Shown: piece by piece, positions 1 through 5,509 of the stretch | Position numbering within the stretch: position 1 is the first letter of the stretch | Layout: the number at the start of each line of letters is the position of its first letter | The notes under the pieces: generated by a model | Database searches by the model: none | Told to the model about the DNA's origin: nothing | What the model saw: only the letters and a program-made list of their open reading frames with translations | Assembly (NCBI GenBank): GCA_938045195.1 | Contig: CALINC010000140.1 | Location: 1-10,806, forward strand | Direction: 5' to 3' | DNA: 10,806 nt | DNA from: an uncultured Treponema sp. | GTDB taxonomy: Bacteria; Spirochaetota; Spirochaetia; Treponematales; Treponemataceae | Made by a program: the position numbers and the translations under genes

Positions 1-156
1 CGAAAAGATTTAGAGCTTGCAGGTACACCGATAGGTGCAAATGATTTGCTTATTGCTGCCGCCGCATTGTATGAAAAAGCAACTCTTATTACTCATAATA
101 CGGATGAATTTTCAAGAGTAAACGGTTTGAAAATTGAAGATTGGGTAGAAGAATAA
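1..156 (+). CDS. PIN-domain (VapC-type) toxin, C-terminal part
   Basis: This is the last 51 codons of a gene that enters the window already in frame and stops at TAA 154-156. The peptide has the C-terminal signature of VapC-type PIN ribonucleases: an I-G-A-N-D-L-L-I-A segment, whose Asp is one of the family's metal-binding acidic residues, then T-H-N-T-D-E-F, then a short tail ending W-V-E-E. VapC toxins are Mg2+-dependent RNases that cut tRNA or rRNA and are held inactive by a cognate antitoxin, usually encoded just upstream and so outside this window. It precedes a second toxin-antitoxin pair on the same strand. The family call is firm; the exact target and whether the gene is intact cannot be seen. 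Confidence 0.8.
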   Translation, partial: RKDLELAGTPIGANDLLIAAAALYEKATLITHNTDEFSRVNGLKIEDWVEE

Positions 157-228
157 ATCAACAACCCCGATGCAGAGCGTACGTTGCGCAGCAACAGGCT
201 ATTAAACCCTCCGCACGAATAAAAGTTA

Positions 229-258
229 TTTACAGCAAGTAATTAGTTTGTGTATAGT
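229..258 (+). promoter_or_regulatory. Probable sigma-70 promoter of the AbrB/PIN operon
   Basis: TTTACA at 229-234 and TATAGT at 253-258 are separated by 18 bp. Each matches the -35 or -10 consensus at 5 of 6 positions. Transcription would begin near 265, giving a leader of about 20 nt that carries the strong Shine-Dalgarno at 273-280. The match is by eye only. AbrB-type antitoxins commonly repress their own promoter, so this is also the likely operator region. Confidence 0.45.
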
Positions 259-285
259 ATAAGTAAGGAAAGTAAGGAGGTCTTT

Positions 286-534
286 ATGGAACTTGCAAAA
301 GTAACCTCAAAAGGTCAGATTACAATTCCTCTTACGATAAGAAATCTGCTTGGATTAAAAACCGGCGATAAAGTCTTTTTTGAAGAAAGTAAAGGAAAAA
401 TTTATATTACAAACGCTTCTCAAATAAGTTTTTCAAATATTCAAGATCAAATGCAAGGGGAAGCAGAAAAAGCAGGATTTCAAACAGAAGATGATGTTAT
501 TGCTTATATTAAAGAATTAAGGAAAATACGTTGA
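286..534 (+). CDS. AbrB/SpoVT-type antitoxin, DNA-binding
   Basis: An 82-residue protein whose first 45 residues form a swapped-hairpin AbrB/MazE/SpoVT DNA-binding domain: V-T-S-K-G-Q-I-T-I-P, then R-N-L-L-G-L-K-T-G-D-K-V. The C-terminal part (about 50-82) is Gln/Glu-rich and probably wraps the toxin. The ATG at 286 is chosen because TAAGGAGG (273-280) lies 5 nt upstream; an in-frame GTG at 250 exists but has no such site. The TGA stop overlaps the TTG start of the PIN gene (TTGA, 531-534), the usual sign of translational coupling in toxin-antitoxin pairs. Its likely role is to neutralise the downstream PIN toxin and autoregulate the operon. Family confidence is high; the pairing is inferred from position. 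Confidence 0.87.
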   Translation: MELAKVTSKGQITIPLTIRNLLGLKTGDKVFFEESKGKIYITNASQISFSNIQDQMQGEAEKAGFQTEDDVIAYIKELRKIR

Positions 535-940
535 GGGGTTTTGTAGATACAAATATCATTATTTCTGCGATACTTTTTCCTAGCGGTAAAACCGCTAGAG
601 TTTTTTCTTATTTGCTTGAAAAGCATACGGTTATAATTTCTTCATATACAAAAGAAGAATGCAAAGAAGTTTTTGAAAAGAAATTTCCATTAAAAAAAGA
701 ACTGTTGGATATTTTTTTGATGGAATTAGTTTTGAAGAACTTAAAAGTCCGGAGGAAATTGATAAAAAGCAATATCCGAAAATTCAAGATATAAAAGATT
801 TATCGGTTCTTGCAGCTGCAATTTTATCCGATTCGGATATTTTGATTACCGGAGACAAAGATTTTGAAGATGTAAAAATTGATAAACCGTTAATTTTTAC
901 ACCGGCAAAATATTTTGGCTTGATTGAAGAAATAATCTAA
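531..940 (+). pseudogene. PIN-family toxin (COG1569-like), broken by a -1 frameshift
   Basis: It starts at TTG 531, overlapping the antitoxin stop by 4 nt. The N-terminus F-V-D-T-N carries the first catalytic Asp (residue 6), followed by a hydrophobic strand. The reading frame stays open only to TAA 792-794, and after about codon 62 its translation stops resembling a PIN domain. The missing half is in the -1 frame from about 713 to TAA 938-940: K-D-L-S-V-L-A-A-A-I-L, then I-L-I-T-G-D-K-D-F with the conserved C-terminal acidic residues, ending in P-A-K-Y-F-G-L. The frames join at a run of seven T (712-718); an eighth T would give a continuous protein of about 136 residues, normal for the family. 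The run reads T-TTT-TTG in frame, which is also a -1 slippery heptamer, so recoding, a switchable tract, decay or a sequencing error are all possible. Confidence 0.75.
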
Positions 941-1000
941 CACCCGCTTCAACGCTGACAACAAGGACAAGCCGTATTGCAGGTTAAGCGGATGATAGGT
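935..1000 (+). other. attC-like integron recombination site (candidate)
   Basis: The 66 bp starting at the PIN gene stop codon have the architecture of an integron attC site. Box R'' is ATCTAAC (935-941), a perfect RYYYAAC. The inner arm CCGCTTCAAC (944-953) pairs with GTTAAGCGG (983-991) over 9 bp, leaving one bulged C (950), which resembles the extrahelical base that orients attC recombination. R' would be GATAGGT (994-1000). It pairs with R'' at 6 of 7 positions, counting one T-G wobble, but departs from the GTTRRRY consensus at position 2. The two arms are separated by 2-nt internal loops, and 29 nt lie between the inner arms. Overlap with the stop codon of the preceding gene is typical of cassettes. 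The imperfect R' and the lack of a matching site upstream of the cassette keep this a candidate. Confidence 0.5.
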
Positions 1001-1018
1001 GTATATCTTTAACATAAA

Positions 1019-1051
1019 ACAAATGCTGTTCCATTTGAGAACAGCATTTGT
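1019..1051 (-). terminator. Rho-independent terminator of the repeat-protein remnant
   Basis: A perfect 13-bp inverted repeat (arms 1019-1031 and 1039-1051, 7-nt loop). Read on the minus strand the hairpin is followed by a short T-rich stretch (TTTTATGTT). No T run follows on the plus strand, so it serves the minus-strand gene ending at 1075. Confidence 0.75.
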
Positions 1052-1074
1052 CTGCACATTATTAAAAAGAAAGC

Positions 1075-1940
1075 CTATTCATAACTTACTTCAATGATGT
1101 CTGTATCTGTGTCGTCTTCAAAAACTATGTAGTCAATCTTATCATCATTCCCATAGGTATACTCACCAATGGTCCAGTCAACACTTGTACCATCGGTTGT
1201 TTTAAAAATTATCTGGATGCCTTCGATAAGTTTTGTTCCGCTTGGAATATCCGAGTTGTCTTTTTTCTTTGTGCATTTTATCTTTGAAGAATCAAATTTT
1301 ATAGTAAAGGTTTTGCCGCTTATATAACTTAAACTAGCTTGTACGGATTTACCGCTGCCTATCTCATCTATATCAAGAAAATAAGGTACAAACTCAAAGT
1401 AACCTTCTTCATTCTTGCCGCTTATAGTCCATACGGGAACCTTTCCTTCTTCAACCTCATTTAAGTTAAAATAAACCAATTTACCTTCGGGAACGGTTTG
1501 TCCGGCATTTATTGTTTGCCATGTACCTGAAATGTAACCATCACAGAACATGTTGCTATTATCATAGTTGATGGTAATTTATTCAGGTGTTTTTAAATCA
1601 TAGTCTATGTTAATAGTATTAGTTGAATCGGCATAGTCTTTTGAAATTGTAATTCGTGGTTTTGTAGAATACTTGCTAAAATTCGAAGGTGATCTATTAA
1701 AAGTCCAACCGTATACTATCTTATCAGCAGGAATATTTATTGCAGAAAATCTTAGTCTTACCCTTCCATCAATCATTGCCTCATTACTTATCGCGGTAAA
1801 TGTACTTCCTACTTGTTTTTCAACCTTTAATTTTGCGGGGTCAAAAACTATTTTTATCTTAGTTATTCCCCTTAGAGTATAGTCTACATTAATTATTTTT
1901 TTGCTATCGGCATAAGATTTATCTACTAGGTTCTTGTTTT
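1075..1940 (-). pseudogene. Remnant of a repetitive, probably surface-exposed protein; in-frame stop
   Basis: One continuous minus-strand frame runs from about 1940 to TAG 1075-1077, broken only by TAA at 1579-1581. The nine codons after that stop stay in the same frame and fit the repeat, and the ATG at 1551 has no Shine-Dalgarno, so this is one gene with a nonsense codon, not two. The translation consists of about three diverged 82-93-residue units. Each begins with an I-T-I/K-I-x-F-D strand (for example I-K-I-V-F-D-P-A-K-L and F-T-I-K-F-D-S-S-K-I), has a central W-T-I/F and ends in a strand such as I-N-I-D-Y or I-E-V-S-Y. This suggests tandem all-beta modules like those of bacterial adhesins, but I do not recognise the family. 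There is no signal peptide or start: the 5' end is cut off where the dtxR-like gene begins. Its terminator survives at 1019-1051. Confidence 0.6.
1078..1872 (-). repeat. Three diverged protein-level tandem repeats
   Basis: Approximate units on the minus strand are 1594-1872, 1324-1593 and 1078-1323, with the tail of a fourth unit at about 1873-1930. They are aligned by shared landmarks: an F-D-P/S-x-K-L/I strand, a central W-T, and a terminal acidic or Tyr-rich strand. Identity is low and visible only at protein level. The TAA at 1579-1581 falls near the start of the second unit. Confidence 0.5.
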
Positions 1941-1962
1941 GTAAGAGAAAATAGTGTATAAT
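1934..1962 (+). promoter_or_regulatory. Promoter of the dtxR-like gene, implying a leaderless mRNA
   Basis: TTGTTT (1934-1939), a 17-bp spacer and a perfect TATAAT (1957-1962). With this -10 element the expected transcription start is at about 1968-1970, which coincides with the ATG at 1969-1971. There is no Shine-Dalgarno sequence before that ATG. Confidence 0.6.
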
Positions 1963-1968
1963 ATAATT

Positions 1969-2385
1969 ATGAATAAGAGAACCCATATAGCTGGAACTAT
2001 TACTTCCTCAAAGGAAGATTACCTTGAGCGTATCTATGATTTATCTAAAGAAGATGAGCATGTGCGTTCCGTTGATGTTGCCCGAGCGTTAAATGTTTCC
2101 CGGGCGAGTGTAAATAAATCTTTGATAGGTTTAAAAGAAGACGGGTACATTGAACAAGAACCTTATGGCACCATCACGCTTACAAAAAAAGGTAGAGCTG
2201 TGGCAAAAGATGTCAGAACACGGCACAATGCTTTGCGTTCGTTTTTACTGAATGTGTTAAAAGTAGACTACGAAACTGCCGATACTGATGCCTGCGAGAT
2301 GGAGCATGCAATAAGCAAAAAAACTGCCGATAAATTGTATGCCTATCTTGAAGAATTAGGCTTGTCCAAAGATGGTGAAGAATAA
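1969..2385 (+). CDS. DtxR/MntR-family metal-dependent transcriptional regulator
   Basis: A 138-residue protein: winged helix-turn-helix at about 15-75 (S-V-D-V-A-R-A-L-N-V-S-R-A-S-V as recognition region), then the helical dimerisation and metal-binding domain at about 78-135. There is no C-terminal SH3-like domain, as in the short MntR type. Residues aligned with the MntR metal site are D17, E20, H86, C109, E112 and H113. The first position is Asp as in MntR, while C109 replaces the MntR Glu, as in iron-type DtxR/IdeR, so manganese versus iron preference is not settled. When metal-bound, such proteins repress metal uptake genes; none lies beside it here. The ATG at 1969 is preferred over GTG 1954, which lies upstream of the -10 box. 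Its stop is 3 bp from the end of the convergent RicT gene. It could be a TroR relative, but I do not assign a symbol. Confidence 0.85.
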   Translation: MNKRTHIAGTITSSKEDYLERIYDLSKEDEHVRSVDVARALNVSRASVNKSLIGLKEDGYIEQEPYGTITLTKKGRAVAKDVRTRHNALRSFLLNVLKVDYETADTDACEMEHAISKKTADKLYAYLEELGLSKDGEE

Positions 2386-2388
2386 GTG

Positions 2389-3303
2389 CTAGCGAATTTG
2401 CCATTTCCCGCCGACGTTTTTAACACGTTTTGACGGGATACTTAAAACCCGTCCGTCTTCTCCGAGCAGCGATACCATCTGCGTTAAAGGATTTACTTCC
2501 GTGATTTTAAATATGGTGTCATCGTATGTAAATTTTACTCCCTCAGGCGGCATTGCCTTGCGTATATCCGAATACCATTCATGTTCATAAGCAAGGCAAC
2601 AGAGTAAACGTCCGCATTGCCCTGAAATTTTAGCCGAATTTAAAGAGAGGTTTTGCTCTTTTGCCATTTTTATTGACACAGGGCGCAGTTTATCGGTAAC
2701 TCCATGACAGCAATACGGTCTTCCGCAGCAGCCTAAACCTCCGATAATTTTCGATTCGTCGCGTACCCCGATTTGTCTTAATTCTACTCTAACTTTAAAT
2801 ACCGAAACTAAATCTTTTACCAGTTTTCTAAAATCGATACGCGTATCGGCACTAAAGAAAAATAATACCTTAGGCTCGTCAAATAAAAAGTGACAGCTGA
2901 TAAATTTCATATCCAAATTATTTAAAGCTACTTTTTCTTTAAAAACCAAACCGGCTTCTTTTTCTTTTTTAAGATTTTCTTCAAGGAGAAAAATATCTTC
3001 AGCTGTTGTTTTTCGGATAACAGTAACGACCTCATCGGGCGAACTATTTAGAGGGCATTTTACCGTTCCGCAGAACTTTGCAATATCATTGCCGTAACGG
3101 GTTGGAGTGATTACATAATCATTGGGTTTTACAACCAACCCTGCCGGTAAAACGGCATATACGGTTTCATTGGAATACTCCAATTTAAGCTGATACAGAG
3201 GCGACGGAAAATCTTCCGGACGGGATGCCTTATGTACCGGAATAGGCTCCTTGTCCTCTAAAGCTTCTATATCTTCAATATTTTCATTTTCTTCGTAATT
3301 CAT
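2389..3303 (-). CDS. ricT: PSP1-domain protein, RicT/YaaT-like
   Basis: A 304-residue protein with the Cys-rich PSP1 signature: G-L-G-C-C-G-R-P-Y-C-C (C192, C193, C198, C199) and C-G-R-L-L-C-C (C230, C235, C236). In Bacillus, RicT (YaaT) forms the Y-complex with RicA and RicF, binds [4Fe-4S] clusters through such cysteines and promotes RNase Y-dependent mRNA maturation, affecting sporulation, biofilm and competence. The N-terminal 30 residues are acidic and not conserved-looking. The ATG at 3303 is chosen because GAGAGG lies just upstream, though at only 3 nt spacing; GTG at 3336 overlaps the yaaR stop (GTGA) and would add 11 residues but has no Shine-Dalgarno. It is last in the operon, next to a YaaR-like gene as in Bacillus. 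Its function in a spirochete is inferred. Confidence 0.88.
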   Translation of the reverse strand: MNYEENENIEDIEALEDKEPIPVHKASRPEDFPSPLYQLKLEYSNETVYAVLPAGLVVKPNDYVITPTRYGNDIAKFCGTVKCPLNSSPDEVVTVIRKTTAEDIFLLEENLKKEKEAGLVFKEKVALNNLDMKFISCHFLFDEPKVLFFFSADTRIDFRKLVKDLVSVFKVRVELRQIGVRDESKIIGGLGCCGRPYCCHGVTDKLRPVSIKMAKEQNLSLNSAKISGQCGRLLCCLAYEHEWYSDIRKAMPPEGVKFTYDDTIFKITEVNPLTQMVSLLGEDGRVLSIPSKRVKNVGGKWQIR

Positions 3304-3332
3304 TTTCCTCTCAAATCTAAACGTTTCAATTT

Positions 3333-3896
3333 TCACATTGTTAAATTAACAAGCAGCCCTTTTATTTCGTCAAGCCGCTCCAAAATTTGCAGTTTTTCAA
3401 GCTGATTAAATAAAAGTTCTTTGGTCAACTGCTCCACTTTTTCGTCAATAACTTTTACAATTGTGTAATTACGCTGCTTCATAGGGTTACGCCCGCCGGA
3501 AGAAACAACAGATTTAACATCCAATGAATGCTTAACCGCAAAATTTACAAAAGTTTTTACGGCTTTTTTATAGTCGGCAATTGTTTCGGCAGTAATGTTT
3601 TCAACCAGATGTGCTCCCAACGAAAATACTTTATCCTGTAAAACCGCCAAAATATCGTTTATTGCTTCTTTTTTCTCCGCAGGTTCTAAGCCCTGCAATC
3701 TTTTTTCATAATCATCTTCTAACGGCACGGTTTGCGAGGCTTCTAAAAAGCTGTCAAAAAAAGTTTTAGTTTTTTTTGTATTGGTTTTTTCGTTTTTTTT
3801 GTCCTGCGTTTTATGTAAATTATTCTGTTTTGACAAAATCGGAGCTGCCGTATTTAATGCGGAAATATAGTTTGCAGTATCAATAGGGCTGCCCAT
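3333..3896 (-). CDS. YaaR-like protein (DUF327)
   Basis: A 187-residue, mostly helical, charged protein with a Lys/Thr-rich low-complexity linker at about 25-45 after a short N-terminal segment. The body (about 60-185) matches the YaaR/DUF327 pattern: L-G-A-H-L-V-E-N-I-T, then a Y-K-K-A-V-K-T-F-V-N-F-A-V segment, G-G-R-N, and I-V-K-V-I-D-E-K-V-E-Q-L-T-K-E-L-L near the end. Its biochemical role is unknown. In Bacillus yaaR and yaaT are separated only by holB, and here the two are adjacent, supporting both assignments. The ATG at 3896 has GGTGAGG 6 nt upstream, straddling the bactofilin stop; a GTG at 3908 would overlap that stop as GTGA. The product is probably cytoplasmic, with no signal peptide or membrane segment. 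Confidence 0.75.
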   Translation of the reverse strand: MGSPIDTANYISALNTAAPILSKQNNLHKTQDKKNEKTNTKKTKTFFDSFLEASQTVPLEDDYEKRLQGLEPAEKKEAINDILAVLQDKVFSLGAHLVENITAETIADYKKAVKTFVNFAVKHSLDVKSVVSSGGRNPMKQRNYTIVKVIDEKVEQLTKELLFNQLEKLQILERLDEIKGLLVNLTM

Positions 3897-3904
3897 CGAA
3901 AACC

Positions 3905-4324
3905 TCACCGTGAGTGCAAAAGAGCTGAAGCAGCAAGCCCCTGCTTATTCTTATACTCCCTTTCCGCTCTTTCAAATTCGGCTTGATTATTTACGGCAAA
4001 ACAAAAACCGTGCAAAAAGACATTTTCATTCACCTTAATTTTTTTTGTTAAAATTGAACCGAGTACTAAGCCGGTAGATAAAATTACAACGCCATTGGGA
4101 GCAATTACATCGCCTTGAATCATTCCTCCGATACTTATCGATGAGGCATGAATATTCCCCCGCACCCTTGCGTTTTCAGCTATAATAACTCTTCCCGGAG
4201 TATTTATATCGCCGTCAACATCGCCGTCTATACGTAAAAAGCCGGGAACGCTGAGACTGCCGTTTATAAAACTTCCGGGTCCTATAATCGTATTTATTGA
4301 AATATCGTCTATAAAATCGGTCAT
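3905..4324 (-). CDS. Bactofilin (polymer-forming cytoskeletal protein)
   Basis: A 139-residue protein with a bactofilin (DUF583) core at about 12-105, a right-handed beta-helix visible as repeating short Gly-rich strands: I-G-P-G-S-F-I-N-G-S-L, L-R-I-D-G-D-V-D-G-D-I, V-I-I-A-E-N-A-R-V-R-G-N-I, S-I-G-G-M-I-Q-G-D-V. A charged tail (115-139) follows. Bactofilins assemble without nucleotides into membrane-associated filaments that localise envelope enzymes. The ATG overlaps the M23 stop as ATGA (4321-4324), and GGAAG lies just upstream, so the two are translationally coupled. Pairing with an M23 peptidase recurs in curved or helical bacteria (CcmA/Csd1 of Helicobacter), so a role in the helical shape of this cell is a well-founded inference. 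Confidence 0.92.
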   Translation of the reverse strand: MTDFIDDISINTIIGPGSFINGSLSVPGFLRIDGDVDGDINTPGRVIIAENARVRGNIHASSISIGGMIQGDVIAPNGVVILSTGLVLGSILTKKIKVNENVFLHGFCFAVNNQAEFERAEREYKNKQGLAASALLHSR

Positions 4325-5355
4325 TTATTGTTTCTTCCGGTACGTTTAATGTTTAAATATTTCATCGGGTCTACAACGTCTGCACCGATATGCACCTCAT
4401 AGTGCAAATGCGGACCTGTGGATATACCGGTATTACCTATATAGCCGATTACCTGCCCTTTTTGGACTTGTTCGCCCATAGTAACCCTAAAAGAATCAAG
4501 GTGTGCATACCGTGTAAAAAATCCATGTTTGTGTTTTACCAAAACATAATTACCCCACCCCGAATCGTTTGCTACCATAATTACCTGCCCGTCTGCCGTT
4601 GCCATAATGGGGTCGCCTTTTCTTCCTGTGGAAAGGTCTATACCGGTATGAATATACCATTGTCCGGTAATCGGGTGTCTGTTTTGCCCGAACGCCATAG
4701 AAATATGCCCTATACCGCCTTTAATAGGCCACAAACTTGGAATGTCCGAAAAAAGAGCCGCTTGCGTATTCATCAATTTTCCCAATTCTTGAATAGGCTG
4801 AACCGAGTCCTGCAAATATGAAGATAGCTTTTGTAAGTCGGCGGCTTCTTTTACTGCTCCCTCCGAGCGTTCTTTTACATTGAATAGGCGCGAAAGGTCG
4901 CTGCTTTCATCCGCGTCGCTTGCGGTTTCCATTATAGATTGAAGCCCAAGCGAACTGAATGTAGAAGATAAAGCAGATTGAAAATTCTTTGCGTTTTTAA
5001 TAAGCGAATTGGATTCCTCTTTTAGGATATTTAAACTTGCTTGTGTTTTGCGTGTTTCTTCTTTTAATGCCGCCAGTTTGCCTGCCGCTGCGACGGACTC
5101 TGCCGTAAACCAAAAAAATGAAGCTAACATTCCGATTAAAAGCAAAACAACAAATACAATGGAAAAAATACTCGTTTGAAAATTAACGACTTTTTTTTGT
5201 GAATGAGGAACTATCATTACGGTAAGTTTTTTCCGCCCGCCGTTTATAAATTTAAGAACGGCAGCGGCTACGGCTTTTCCGCACTGCTTAAAAAACCCGC
5301 CGAAAGCTCTTACTAAATTATTTTCTGCGCGTTTATATGTACGTATTCTAGGCAC
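4321..5355 (-). CDS. Membrane-anchored M23 (LytM-type) peptidoglycan endopeptidase
   Basis: A 344-residue protein: a basic cytoplasmic N-terminus (1-58), one transmembrane helix (about 61-83), a periplasmic coiled-coil-like stretch (about 88-200), and a C-terminal M23 domain (about 210-335). Zinc ligands look complete: H-T-G-I-D (H236, D240) and H-L-H (H316, H318), plus the catalytic A-H-L histidine H285, so it should be active, cutting peptide crosslinks of peptidoglycan. GTG 5355 is the start; it has AAGGGG upstream and TAA immediately before it. First gene of a tight four-gene operon under the promoter at 5396-5424, it overlaps the bactofilin gene by 4 nt. The bactofilin probably scaffolds it to shape the cell wall locally, as proposed for Csd1-CcmA. 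Confidence 0.92.
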   Translation of the reverse strand: MPRIRTYKRAENNLVRAFGGFFKQCGKAVAAAVLKFINGGRKKLTVMIVPHSQKKVVNFQTSIFSIVFVVLLLIGMLASFFWFTAESVAAAGKLAALKEETRKTQASLNILKEESNSLIKNAKNFQSALSSTFSSLGLQSIMETASDADESSDLSRLFNVKERSEGAVKEAADLQKLSSYLQDSVQPIQELGKLMNTQAALFSDIPSLWPIKGGIGHISMAFGQNRHPITGQWYIHTGIDLSTGRKGDPIMATADGQVIMVANDSGWGNYVLVKHKHGFFTRYAHLDSFRVTMGEQVQKGQVIGYIGNTGISTGPHLHYEVHIGADVVDPMKYLNIKRTGRNNK

Positions 5356-5395
5356 TTAAAAACCCCTTATTCATAACAATACATCTTAATACAGT

Positions 5396-5424
5396 ATTAT
5401 ATCATTATCGATAAAATATGTCAA
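5396..5424 (-). promoter_or_regulatory. Perfect consensus sigma-70 promoter of the M23-bactofilin operon
   Basis: On the minus strand: TTGACA (5424-5419), exactly 17 bp, then TATAAT (5401-5396). Both hexamers match the consensus completely. The start would be near 5389, leaving a leader of about 33 nt before GTG 5355. It separates this operon from pbpC, although no terminator is visible after pbpC, so some read-through is possible. Confidence 0.8.
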
Positions 5425-5509
5425 ATATCTTATCGGTGTTTTTACATATTTTGTTTAAATTTTATCTAAGAGAGCCTGAAGCCAACCGCACCCGCAAAAT
5501 ATATCCGTT

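Noticed and set aside
157..241. A second attC site after the first PIN gene
   Set aside because: An AAC-containing box follows the stop codon, but I find no paired inner arms with a bulged base and no GTTRRRY box; only a 5-bp GTTGC/GCAAC hairpin is present.
1075..1551. A separate 158-residue gene starting at ATG 1551
   Set aside because: There is no Shine-Dalgarno, and the same frame continues upstream through in-phase repeat sequence to the TAA at 1579-1581, so it is the second half of one broken gene.
1673..1882. Plus-strand open frame across the repeat remnant
   Set aside because: It is antisense to the repeat protein, lacks a ribosome site and has no recognisable domain.
4390..4821. Plus-strand 143-codon open frame opposite the M23 gene
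   Set aside because: It is a shadow of the well-supported M23 coding region, with no promoter, ribosome site or family features.
5425..5509. Terminator after pbpC
   Set aside because: GC-rich bases occur here but they do not form an inverted repeat followed by T residues, so no terminator can be supported.
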